Shown one piece after another: positions 1-4,763 of a DNA stretch of 7,369 nucleotides. Each line of letters opens with the position of its first letter. Position 1 is the stretch's first letter. The DNA is taken from contig JAABRW010000006.1 in NCBI GenBank assembly GCA_011390695.1, forward strand, positions 1 through 7,369, given 5' to 3'. The DNA is from Desulfotignum sp. GTDB lineage: Bacteria > Desulfobacterota > Desulfobacteria > Desulfobacterales > Desulfobacteraceae. The notes under the pieces are model-generated. The model worked only from the letters and a program-made list of their open reading frames with translations, was not told the DNA's origin and did not search any database. A program made the position numbers and the translations under genes.

Positions 1-590
1 TGCCCCTCATGGCCTATCTGGATGCCCTGGAAGCCCCTGATGAGAAGGAAAAAGAGGCCCGCATGGCAGACCATGCCCGCCAGGTTGCCACCCATATTAC
101 CCGGCTGGCATCCAAAAATTATGCAGCAGCCTTTGCCCCGACCCCGGAATTTGTGGTTCTGTTCATCCCCGGGGAGAATTTTTTTTCCGCTGCATTAAGC
201 CATCAGCCGGATCTCATTGAACGGGGAATCGAAAACGGCGTGGTGCTGGCCACCCCCACCACCCTGATTGCGCTGTTAAAATCCGTGGCCTATTCCTGGC
301 AGCAGAAACACAGCCATGAAAATGCCGAAGAGATACGGCATCTGGGGGTACAGCTCTACCGAGAGCTGTGTGCCATGGCCGAGGGGATGAACCATCTGGG
401 GAAAGACATTGAAAAATGTGCCGCCAGTTTCAACCGTACCGTCAGAACAATGGAGAAAAAAGTCATACCCCCGGCCCGGAAGCTGGATAACATGGGGGTT
501 GGCAACCGAAATATGCCTGATCTGGAGGCCATAGACCCTTCTGATGCAAGTGTTACACCCTTTTACAAAAGGTCGGACCATGAGATGTGA
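1..590 (+). CDS. rmuC: RmuC family protein, C-terminal part (5' end outside window)
   Basis: Reading is open from the first base (first full codon at 3; stop TGA at 588-590), so the N-terminal coiled-coil part lies upstream of the window. The visible ~196 residues carry RmuC-family hallmarks: a start like P-L-M-A-Y-L-D-A-L-E, then EFVVLFIPGENFFSAAL, then VVLATPTTLIALLKSVAYSW, then a helical tail LYRELCAMAEGMNHLGKDIE ending in ARKLDNMGV. This core has been related to PD-(D/E)XK nuclease-like folds, and E. coli RmuC limits recombination at inverted repeats; the molecular activity here is inferred only from family. The C-terminus is unremarkable and ends 11 bp inside the next gene, mltA, which suggests co-transcription. 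The ATG at 9 is internal, not the true start. Confidence 0.93.
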   Translation, partial: PLMAYLDALEAPDEKEKEARMADHARQVATHITRLASKNYAAAFAPTPEFVVLFIPGENFFSAALSHQPDLIERGIENGVVLATPTTLIALLKSVAYSWQQKHSHENAEEIRHLGVQLYRELCAMAEGMNHLGKDIEKCAASFNRTVRTMEKKVIPPARKLDNMGVGNRNMPDLEAIDPSDASVTPFYKRSDHEM

Positions 591-1827
591 ACCCAAAAAA
601 GCTGTTTTTCTGAATGGACTTGGCACACTGATTATCGTGATGGCCATGTGTTTTTTTTCTGGGTGCGGGTTTTTTGAACCCAAAGAGCCCGAAGACACAC
701 AGGCGCTGTCACTGGAAAAACTGCCGGTGAAAAAGTATCCGCAATTTTCGGACACCCAAAATTTTTCAGGGCTTGACCAGGCCCTGGCCCGGAGTTTGAT
801 CTATTTTAACAAACTGCCCGGATCCCGGCAGTTTATTTTTGGACCGGACATTTATACTGCTGCGCACATGATCCGCACCATTGAAACCCTGCAGGCATTT
901 TTTTCAGGCAATCCGTCTGAAGCGGATCTTAACCGGTTTATCCGGGAACGCTTTCATGTGTATGCCAGCGCAGCCAATGACAAAAACCAGGTGCTTTTCA
1001 CCGGGTATTTTGAACCCACCTACAACGGCAGCCTGTATCCGGATGACCGGTTTTTGTATCCGTTGTATTCTTTGCCCGGCGATCTTGTGGAAATTGATCT
1101 GGCACAGTTTTCCGACAAGTATAAAGGACATGACCGCCTGAGGGGCCGGGTGGCGAAAAACCGGGTGGTGCCCTATTTTTCCCGGCAGGATATCAATGCT
1201 ATGACCGATTTTCACCAGCAGGCGGTTCCTGTGGCCTGGCTGGAAAGCCGGGTGGACCGGTTTTTTCTGGAAATTCAGGGATCCGGCCGGATCCAGACCC
1301 CGGAACAAGAGATCATCCGGGTGCATTATGCCGGCAGCAACGGCAACCGGTACCGGTCCATCGGCCGGTATCTCATTGAAAAACAGGAAATTGCCAAAGA
1401 AAACATGTCCATGCAGGCCATCCGGAAATGGCTGGAAGACCATCCCGAGCGCATGGATGAAGTGCTGCACCACAATGAAAGTTTTGTGTTTTTCAAAACC
1501 GAAACAGGCGGGCCTTTCGGCAGTATCGGGGTGCAGTTGACACCGCTGCGGTCCATGGCCACCGATTACAGGCTGTTTCCCAGGGGGGCGCCTTGCTTTG
1601 TGAACACGGCTTTGCCTGACCCGGGAGAAATTGACGGTTCAGGGGTGTCAACAGATCTTGACCAGTGGGACCGGGTGTCGCTGTTTGTGATGAACCAGGA
1701 CACCGGCGGTGCCATCCGGGGTCCGGGCCGGGCAGACCTGTTCTGCGGCAGTGACGATTATGCCCGGTTTGCAGCCGGTCGTATGAATATCCGGGGACAG
1801 CTGTATTTTCTGGTGTTGAAACCCTGA
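580..1827 (+). CDS. mltA: Membrane-bound lytic murein transglycosylase A (MltA), lipoprotein
   Basis: This 415-aa enzyme would cleave the MurNAc-GlcNAc bond of peptidoglycan, forming 1,6-anhydro ends, from the periplasmic face of the outer membrane. The N-terminus is a lipoprotein signal: K6-K7, a hydrophobic stretch at about 8-26, then F-S-G-C with Cys29 as lipidation site. Phe at -3 is less usual than Leu, and Gly at +2 is not an inner-membrane retention residue. MltA-domain motifs follow: TGYFEP (141-146), EIQGSG (231-236), AGSNGNRYRSIG (251-262) and NESFVFF (299-305). The C-terminal 3D domain has QDTGGAI (373-379) and RADLF (384-388); Asp374 and Asp386 are its conserved acids, one of which should be the catalytic residue (Asp308 in E. 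coli MltA). Length is close to E. coli MltA (365 aa). The start at 580 is preferred over ATG 544 because an AAGG-type ribosome site precedes it and it begins a good signal peptide. It overlaps rmuC by 11 bp. Confidence 0.94.
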   Translation: MRCEPKKAVFLNGLGTLIIVMAMCFFSGCGFFEPKEPEDTQALSLEKLPVKKYPQFSDTQNFSGLDQALARSLIYFNKLPGSRQFIFGPDIYTAAHMIRTIETLQAFFSGNPSEADLNRFIRERFHVYASAANDKNQVLFTGYFEPTYNGSLYPDDRFLYPLYSLPGDLVEIDLAQFSDKYKGHDRLRGRVAKNRVVPYFSRQDINAMTDFHQQAVPVAWLESRVDRFFLEIQGSGRIQTPEQEIIRVHYAGSNGNRYRSIGRYLIEKQEIAKENMSMQAIRKWLEDHPERMDEVLHHNESFVFFKTETGGPFGSIGVQLTPLRSMATDYRLFPRGAPCFVNTALPDPGEIDGSGVSTDLDQWDRVSLFVMNQDTGGAIRGPGRADLFCGSDDYARFAAGRMNIRGQLYFLVLKP

Positions 1828-1857
1828 ACAGGCATATTGATGTGGGCCTCCTGCAGG

Positions 1858-2883
1858 TCAGCGCCAGACAATGTCCTGGGACCGGAACAGCAAAAACACC
1901 TCTTTGCCCGGCTGCAGAGACAGGCTGCCGGTAAGTTCCGGATCAAGACCCAGCATGAAAGTCATTTCAGGCACCGCAATGGTGGCCATGATCTCCTGTT
2001 GCTTTCCGGTCATATGCATGGACTGAATCTGTCCTTTTATCTGGTTGTCATACCTGTTGTCTGTTTGCGGGCCTGGGGCCAGGTGGATCTTTTCTCTGCT
2101 GATAACGGCTGTTTTATCCGACTGGGTTGCAGGAGGCAGAACAATGCACTGGCCGTCTTCCAGGGTTTTTGAAAGCATCTTTCTGCCGGTGGTGTAGGGA
2201 CCGGGAATGATGATTTCCATGCCTGTGGAAAACAGGGTGCCGTTGCTGATGGAGATCTGGGTGTCGCTGCAGTCAAACAGCCAGGCCAGGTCATGGCTGG
2301 CAATGACAAGGGTGGTGCCCCAGTTTTTCCGGGCTGCCAGGGCTGCCTGGCGGATCAGGGCCGCACTTTGGGCATCCACACTGGCAACCGGTTCATCCAG
2401 CAGAAGCACCCGGGGTTTGAGGATGAGCCGGGCAGCCATTGCCACCCGCTGGGCCTCCCCTCCGGAAAGCGCATGCCATTTGCGATGGGCAAACCCCTCA
2501 TAGGCCAGTCCCACACCGGCCAGTGCCCGGCGGATGCGGGTCTGCAGGTCTGCGGTATCCCGGCGGATCTGCAGACCGTAGGCAATGTTTTCATAAACGG
2601 TCCGCCTGAGAAGATACGGTTTCTGGGTGACCAGGGTCACCCGGGACCTGATGTTGGAGGAAAAAGGATATTCCCAGCGGCCGTTGAAAAATATTTTTCC
2701 GAAGGCAGGACGCATGGCAAAGGCCAGCAGTTTGAGCAGGGTGCTCTTGCCGGAACCGTTGGGACCCAGCAATCCTGTGATGGACCCTTTGTCAATGGCA
2801 AGATGCGCAATGTCCAGCACTTTTTTGTCCCCGTAGAAATGGGTGACATTTTCCAGCAGGTATGCAGGTTGGGTTCGGGTCAT
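1858..2883 (-). CDS. tupC: Tungstate ABC transporter ATP-binding protein (TupC-like) with C-terminal TOBE/Mop-like domain
   Basis: This 341-aa ATPase would power tungstate (or molybdate) import through TupB. ABC motifs are in order: Walker A GPNGSGKST (40-48), Q-loop Gln87 in VTQKP, signature LSGGE (139-143), Walker B VLLLDEP (159-165), D-loop SVD (168-170) and switch His197 in IASHD. Residues from about 265 to 341 form a separate beta-rich tail (for example GQIQSMHMTGKQQEIMATI and GKEVFLLFRSQDI) resembling the TOBE/Mop domains that bind oxyanions in molybdate/tungstate ATPases; that match is by eye. The start at 2883 is chosen because its ATG overlaps the tupB stop as ATGA and a GAGG ribosome site lies just upstream. 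An in-frame ATG at 2919 would overlap tupB by 40 bp. The gene converges on mltA with 30 bp between them. The substrate assignment rests on the TupB partner; molybdate is the main alternative. Confidence 0.88.
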   Translation of the reverse strand: MTRTQPAYLLENVTHFYGDKKVLDIAHLAIDKGSITGLLGPNGSGKSTLLKLLAFAMRPAFGKIFFNGRWEYPFSSNIRSRVTLVTQKPYLLRRTVYENIAYGLQIRRDTADLQTRIRRALAGVGLAYEGFAHRKWHALSGGEAQRVAMAARLILKPRVLLLDEPVASVDAQSAALIRQAALAARKNWGTTLVIASHDLAWLFDCSDTQISISNGTLFSTGMEIIIPGPYTTGRKMLSKTLEDGQCIVLPPATQSDKTAVISREKIHLAPGPQTDNRYDNQIKGQIQSMHMTGKQQEIMATIAVPEMTFMLGLDPELTGSLSLQPGKEVFLLFRSQDIVWR

Positions 2884-3566
2884 TTTTTCCTCAGAACAGA
2901 CAGACAGATATTTACGCAAAAGGCAATGGAAATCAGGACAAGCCCCAGGGCAATGCCGTCGGCAAACTGGCCCTTGCTGGTTTCAAGGGCAATGGCCGTG
3001 GTAATGGTTCTGGTGTGGTATTTGATATTGCCCCCCACCATCATGGAAATGCCCACTTCCGTAAGAACCCGGCCATAGGCAGTGACTGCACCTGCCATTA
3101 TCCCGTACCGGACTTCCCACAGGCAGGTGCGGATGATATCCAGCTTTGCCGCGCCTAAGGAAACCAGGGTCAGCTTCAGGTCCGGGTCGATGTTTTCCAC
3201 GGTGGCGGCGGTGATGGCGATGATAACCGGAAGGGCCAGAAGGGTCTGGCCCATGGCAATACCGGTGATGGTAAACAGCAGACCGAACTCTCCCAACGGG
3301 CCCTGGCTGGAGATGAGGGCATAGATGATCAGGCCTATGGAAACAGTGGGAAGGGCCAGAAGGGTGTCCACCAGTGTCCGTAAGGGGCGTTTGCCCGGAA
3401 AATCAAAATAGCCCAGCAAAAATCCCAGAGGAAGCCCTGCGGCAAGGCTGGCAGCCATGGCCCAGGTTGATGCTTTCAATGTGGCAGATATGGCGGTGAC
3501 AGTGGATGCATCAAGACTGATGAGCAGAAAAACGGCTTTTACAAAGCCTTCCAGGATAAAATCCAT
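2880..3566 (-). CDS. tupB: Tungstate ABC transporter permease (TupB-like)
   Basis: This 228-aa inner-membrane permease would form the translocation path of a tungstate importer. It is very hydrophobic, with likely membrane helices near residues 23-52, 66-84, 93-118, 157-177 and 203-224. The cytoplasmic coupling loop with an EAA-like pattern (LVSLGAAKLDIIRTCLWEV, about 134-152) would dock onto TupC. The tract GRVLTEVGISMMVGGNIKY (165-183), followed by TRTITTAIALETSKG, is what I recognise as the TupB/WtpB-type signature, as is the N-terminus with EGFVKAV and SLDA. The ATG at 3564-3566 has a weak GGA ribosome site about 9 nt upstream. Normally a TupA binding protein is encoded with tupBC; none lies next to it here. 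Upstream is a 224-bp leader, then an unrelated small gene on the same strand. Confidence 0.9.
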   Translation of the reverse strand: MDFILEGFVKAVFLLISLDASTVTAISATLKASTWAMAASLAAGLPLGFLLGYFDFPGKRPLRTLVDTLLALPTVSIGLIIYALISSQGPLGEFGLLFTITGIAMGQTLLALPVIIAITAATVENIDPDLKLTLVSLGAAKLDIIRTCLWEVRYGIMAGAVTAYGRVLTEVGISMMVGGNIKYHTRTITTAIALETSKGQFADGIALGLVLISIAFCVNICLSVLRKK

Positions 3567-3613
3567 ATACTATTTCCACAGTTTCCCGGCATTGGAGACA
3601 ATAGTTTGTGTGC

Positions 3614-3636
3614 CACCCCGGGTTTTATTCCGGGTG
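3614..3636 (-). promoter_or_regulatory. GC-rich hairpin at the 5' end of the tupB leader
   Basis: On the minus strand CACCCGG and CCGGGGTG can pair as a 7-bp stem with one bulged C and an 8-nt A/T-rich loop. It begins at about the predicted transcription start and ends about 48 nt before the tupB ATG, with no T-run after it. It could stabilise the messenger, act as an operator, or be a small part of a leader regulator. I could not match it to a known riboswitch. Confidence 0.35.
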
Positions 3637-3641
3637 CGACT

Positions 3642-3671
3642 GTAATACACCAAACCCTGAAAAGGTGTCAA
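3642..3671 (-). promoter_or_regulatory. Sigma70-like promoter for tupBC
   Basis: On the minus strand a perfect TTGACA (-35) occupies 3671-3666, followed after 18 bp by TATTAC (-10) at 3647-3642, a four-of-six match. Transcription would start near 3635, giving a leader of about 70 nt before the tupB ATG. The position is right and the -35 is perfect; the 18-bp spacer and imperfect -10 leave some doubt. Confidence 0.5.
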
Positions 3672-3694
3672 TGAATTTGTTTATTTGTGTCACC
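3664..3694. promoter_or_regulatory. Repeated GTGTCA hexamer overlapping the tupB -35, possible operator
   Basis: GTGTCA occurs at 3665-3670 and again at 3687-3692, start-to-start 22 bp, about two helical turns. The first copy overlaps the proposed tupB -35 box. The same segment can be read as an imperfect inverted repeat, GGTGTCA / TGTCACC (six of seven, 3664-3670 and 3688-3694). This suits binding of a dimeric regulator such as a ModE-like or sulfate-reducer TunR-type tungstate regulator. The identity of any regulator is inference. Confidence 0.3.
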
Positions 3695-3779
3695 ATGGGT
3701 ATAAAAAGAGAGCAAGAGATTGTGTGTGAGCAAAATTATCTTCTTGGCTACTAAAAATAACCGCAAATGACAAGCAGCC

Positions 3780-3803
3780 GACCGGCATGTTTACCGGTCT
3801 TTT
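3780..3803 (+). terminator. Stem-loop plus short T-run over the end of the 82-aa gene
   Basis: GACCGG (3780-3785) and CCGGTC (3794-3799) form a perfect 6-bp stem with an 8-nt loop; on the plus strand it is followed by TTTT. The TAA stop of the minus-strand 82-aa gene (3793-3791) sits in the loop. On the minus strand no T-run follows, so for that gene it would be a 3' stabilising hairpin or a poor terminator. On the plus strand it could stop antisense transcription, but no plus gene ends here. Confidence 0.3.
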
Positions 3804-4039
3804 AAAAAAATGTCATGGTATTCATCTTCTGTGATATGGCGTTTCAAACAGTCATTGACAAACAGATAAATTTCTTCCAGTTCTGTGTCGGAAAGCCTTG
3901 GTATAAAGGTTTCCATGAAGTTGTCTTCGCTGAATTTCTGCAGGTAAAACATGACAGTCTGCTCATCTGTCTTCCGGTCCATGCCAAAGGCGCCAAGTCC
4001 TTTGTAATTATGGATAAACTGGTGGGTGTCTTCTTTCAT
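3791..4039 (-). CDS. Small conserved-looking acidic protein, unknown function (82 aa)
   Basis: I do not recognise a named family, although the sequence style resembles short 'cytoplasmic protein' entries of about 80 aa from deltaproteobacteria. It begins MKEDTHQFIHNYKGLGAFGM and continues with helical, charged sequence including MFYLQKFSEDNFMETFIP, then LSDTELEEIYLFVNDCLKRH, ending in ITEDEYHDIFLKDR. There is no signal peptide, membrane segment or cysteine cluster (one Cys, in the helix NDCLKRH). The amphipathic, acidic helices suggest a soluble all-alpha protein, perhaps a binding partner. The ATG at 4039 is the only good N-terminal start, but its ribosome site is weak (GAGG about 14 nt upstream). 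It is alone between tupB and the divergent Hpt operon, and the plus-strand reading frames across it look like shadows. Confidence 0.7.
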   Translation of the reverse strand: MKEDTHQFIHNYKGLGAFGMDRKTDEQTVMFYLQKFSEDNFMETFIPRLSDTELEEIYLFVNDCLKRHITEDEYHDIFLKDR

Positions 4040-4082
4040 ATCAAATGTCTGGCCTCTTGTTTCGGGGCATGTCCGGTTGAAC

Positions 4083-4107
4083 CTGATGCCGCCCCTTCAG
4101 GCATCAG
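4083..4107. repeat. 8-bp hairpin upstream of the 82-aa gene
   Basis: CTGATGCC (4083-4090) and GGCATCAG (4100-4107) are perfect inverse complements around a 9-nt loop. On the minus strand the hairpin would lie 44-68 nt upstream of the ATG at 4039, in the leader if transcription starts further right. No T-run follows on either strand. Confidence 0.45.
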
Positions 4108-4130
4108 TGCCTTGTGTTGTATCCTGATAT

Positions 4131-4151
4131 CCTGCTGCAGGCAGGTTTTTT
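4131..4151 (+). terminator. Weak intrinsic-terminator-like hairpin on the plus strand
   Basis: CCTGC (4131-4135) pairs with GCAGG (4141-4145) around a 5-nt loop and is followed directly by six T residues. The shape is that of a rho-independent terminator, though the stem is short. No plus-strand gene lies upstream, so if it works it would end an antisense or unannotated transcript running against the 82-aa gene. Confidence 0.3.
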
Positions 4152-4155
4152 GTGT

Positions 4156-4333
4156 ATATTTGCCATAAGTGTATCAGTTTTTCAATCATTTCAGGGAATG
4201 TCCTGGTCCGGGGCCCGCCCCTGGAGATGTGCTGTGACCGGCCCGAGATTATCATCTGACGGTCCTGTCACAGCACATCTCCAGGGGCTCCCTGCCAATG
4301 TCTTTGGGGTACAAAACCCATTATGGCAAATAT
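4156..4333. repeat. Perfect 13-bp inverted repeat, arms facing outward to the two divergent genes
   Basis: TTATGGCAAATAT occurs on the plus strand at 4321-4333 and exactly, on the minus strand, at 4168-4156. Each copy reads toward the gene on its side: about 93 bp before the Hpt start at 4426 and about 117 bp before the start at 4039. A perfect 13-mer match within a few hundred bases is unlikely by chance. Two readings fit: a shared regulator or promoter element in front of each divergent unit, or the ends of a small non-autonomous element of 178 bp. No target duplication is seen at these outer ends. Confidence 0.6.
4217..4288. repeat. Perfect 22-bp inverted repeat with 28-nt spacer
   Basis: The arm at 4217-4238 (beginning GCCCCTGGAG, ending GCTGTGAC) is matched without error by its inverse complement at 4267-4288. 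The spacer (4239-4266) contains AGAT and ATCT around TATC, allowing a small tip hairpin. GGG at 4211-4213 and CCC at 4290-4292 could extend the base across an internal loop. No T-run follows on either strand, so it is not a normal terminator. It sits between the outward-facing 13-mers, upstream of both divergent genes. Candidates are a REP/MITE-like palindromic element, a cruciform or operator, or a structured RNA. Confidence 0.85.
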
Positions 4334-4396
4334 CCGGTTAGGGCTTCGCTTACCGGTTTACAGAAATCAATCGAGGATGTAAGATACCTGTGATGA

Positions 4397-4421
4397 CCAA
4401 AAGGAGGTTCCAAAAGGAGGT
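4397..4421 (+). promoter_or_regulatory. Tandemly duplicated Shine-Dalgarno sequence before the Hpt gene
   Basis: CCAAAAGGAGGT occurs twice, at 4397-4408 and 4410-4421, with a 13-nt period. The second copy places GGAGG five nt before the ATG at 4426 and decides that start. The first has no start codon at a usable distance until the same ATG, 18 nt from its GGAGG. The upstream in-frame GTG 4390 and ATG 4393 would put both ribosome sites inside the coding region, so they are not favoured. Confidence 0.75.
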
Positions 4422-4425
4422 GCCA

Positions 4426-4734
4426 ATGGATTATAAACATTTGGCTGACCAGCTGGATATGGATGAAACCGAATTTCTGGAACTGGTTGCATTGTTTGTG
4501 GATACCACCCGGAATGATCTGGAGAAAATCCGTCAGGGGGTGTCCTGCGGTGATTTTTCCCGGGCAGCGGCAGCTGCGCATTCCATAAAAGGGGCTGCCG
4601 GAAATCTGGGATTTATTCAGATGGCAGACCTGGCCGAAAAAATGGAATATGCTGCCAAGGGCCGCAGTTTTGAGGATTTTGATGTCTATATTACCGCGCT
4701 TGAAACCCGGGTGGATGCCCTGATCCCCACCTGA
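4426..4734 (+). CDS. Stand-alone Hpt (histidine phosphotransfer) domain protein
   Basis: This 102-aa protein is essentially one Hpt domain, a four-helix bundle that carries phosphate on a histidine between receiver domains. The diagnostic stretch AAAHSIKGAAGNLG (49-62) holds the phospho-accepting His52, with the usual small residues and Lys55 after it. Preceding helices (MDETEFLELVALFVDTTRND, 12-31) and the following one (DLAEKMEYAAKG) fit the fold. There is no kinase, receiver or membrane part. The start at 4426 follows a near-ideal AGGAGGT site; 4390 would add 12 residues that merely translate the ribosome sites. The next gene, 29 nt downstream, encodes a receiver-phosphatase, so the likely partner is that receiver. 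The hybrid kinase that would charge it is not in the window. Confidence 0.9.
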   Translation: MDYKHLADQLDMDETEFLELVALFVDTTRNDLEKIRQGVSCGDFSRAAAAAHSIKGAAGNLGFIQMADLAEKMEYAAKGRSFEDFDVYITALETRVDALIPT

Positions 4735-4763
4735 TACCCCCGGACCATAGAGGCAGAGGGACA

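Larger units (their letters stand above)
4040..4425. other. Divergent intergenic region without a convincing gene, rich in inverted repeats
   Basis: This 386-bp stretch separates the leftward 82-aa gene from the rightward Hpt operon. Short reading frames in it (for example 4114-4341 on plus) have no ribosome site and no protein-like composition. It holds, from left to right: an 8-bp hairpin (4083-4107), a terminator-like hairpin (4131-4151), a 13-mer facing left (4156-4168), a perfect 22-bp inverted repeat (4217-4288), the same 13-mer facing right (4321-4333), a short hairpin (CCGGT 4334-4338 with ACCGG 4352-4356), and a duplicated Shine-Dalgarno sequence (4397-4421). Promoters for both directions should be here, but I found no strong -35/-10 pair. 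The best leftward guess is TTGAAA upstream of the 13-mer. Confidence 0.8.

Noticed and set aside
544..579. Upstream ATG 544 as the start of mltA
   Set aside because: It would add 12 residues ahead of a good lipoprotein signal peptide and extend the overlap with rmuC; ATG 580 has a ribosome site and a conventional signal.
276..755. Long minus-strand reading frame opposite rmuC and mltA
   Set aside because: It is a shadow of two well-supported genes on the other strand, without family motifs. The same holds for the minus-strand frames at 904-1473, 4977-5645 and 6587-7216 and the plus-strand frame at 2293-3078.
1828..1857. Bidirectional terminator between convergent mltA and tupC
   Set aside because: The 30-bp gap holds only a short CCTGCAGG palindrome and no convincing stem with a T-run on either side.
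2884..2919. Upstream ATG 2919 as the start of tupC
   Set aside because: It would overlap tupB by 40 bp; ATG 2883 gives the classic ATGA coupling and has a GAGG ribosome site.
3600..3650. Plus-strand string around CCGGGTGCGACTGTAA recalling part of a cobalamin riboswitch
   Set aside because: No B12-box-like segment or other conserved elements follow, and no plus-strand gene lies downstream for over 700 bp. It is better explained as the reverse of the tupB leader hairpin.
4217..4288. Inverted repeat as a normal rho-independent terminator
   Set aside because: No T-run follows either arm, the loop is long, and it lies between divergent rather than convergent genes.
4114..4341. 75-residue plus-strand reading frame across the inverted repeats
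   Set aside because: It has no ribosome site, an unlikely composition, and runs through both arms of the palindrome; it is most likely chance.
4390..4425. GTG 4390 as the start of the Hpt gene
   Set aside because: The added residues are translation of the duplicated Shine-Dalgarno sequence, which would then be wasted.
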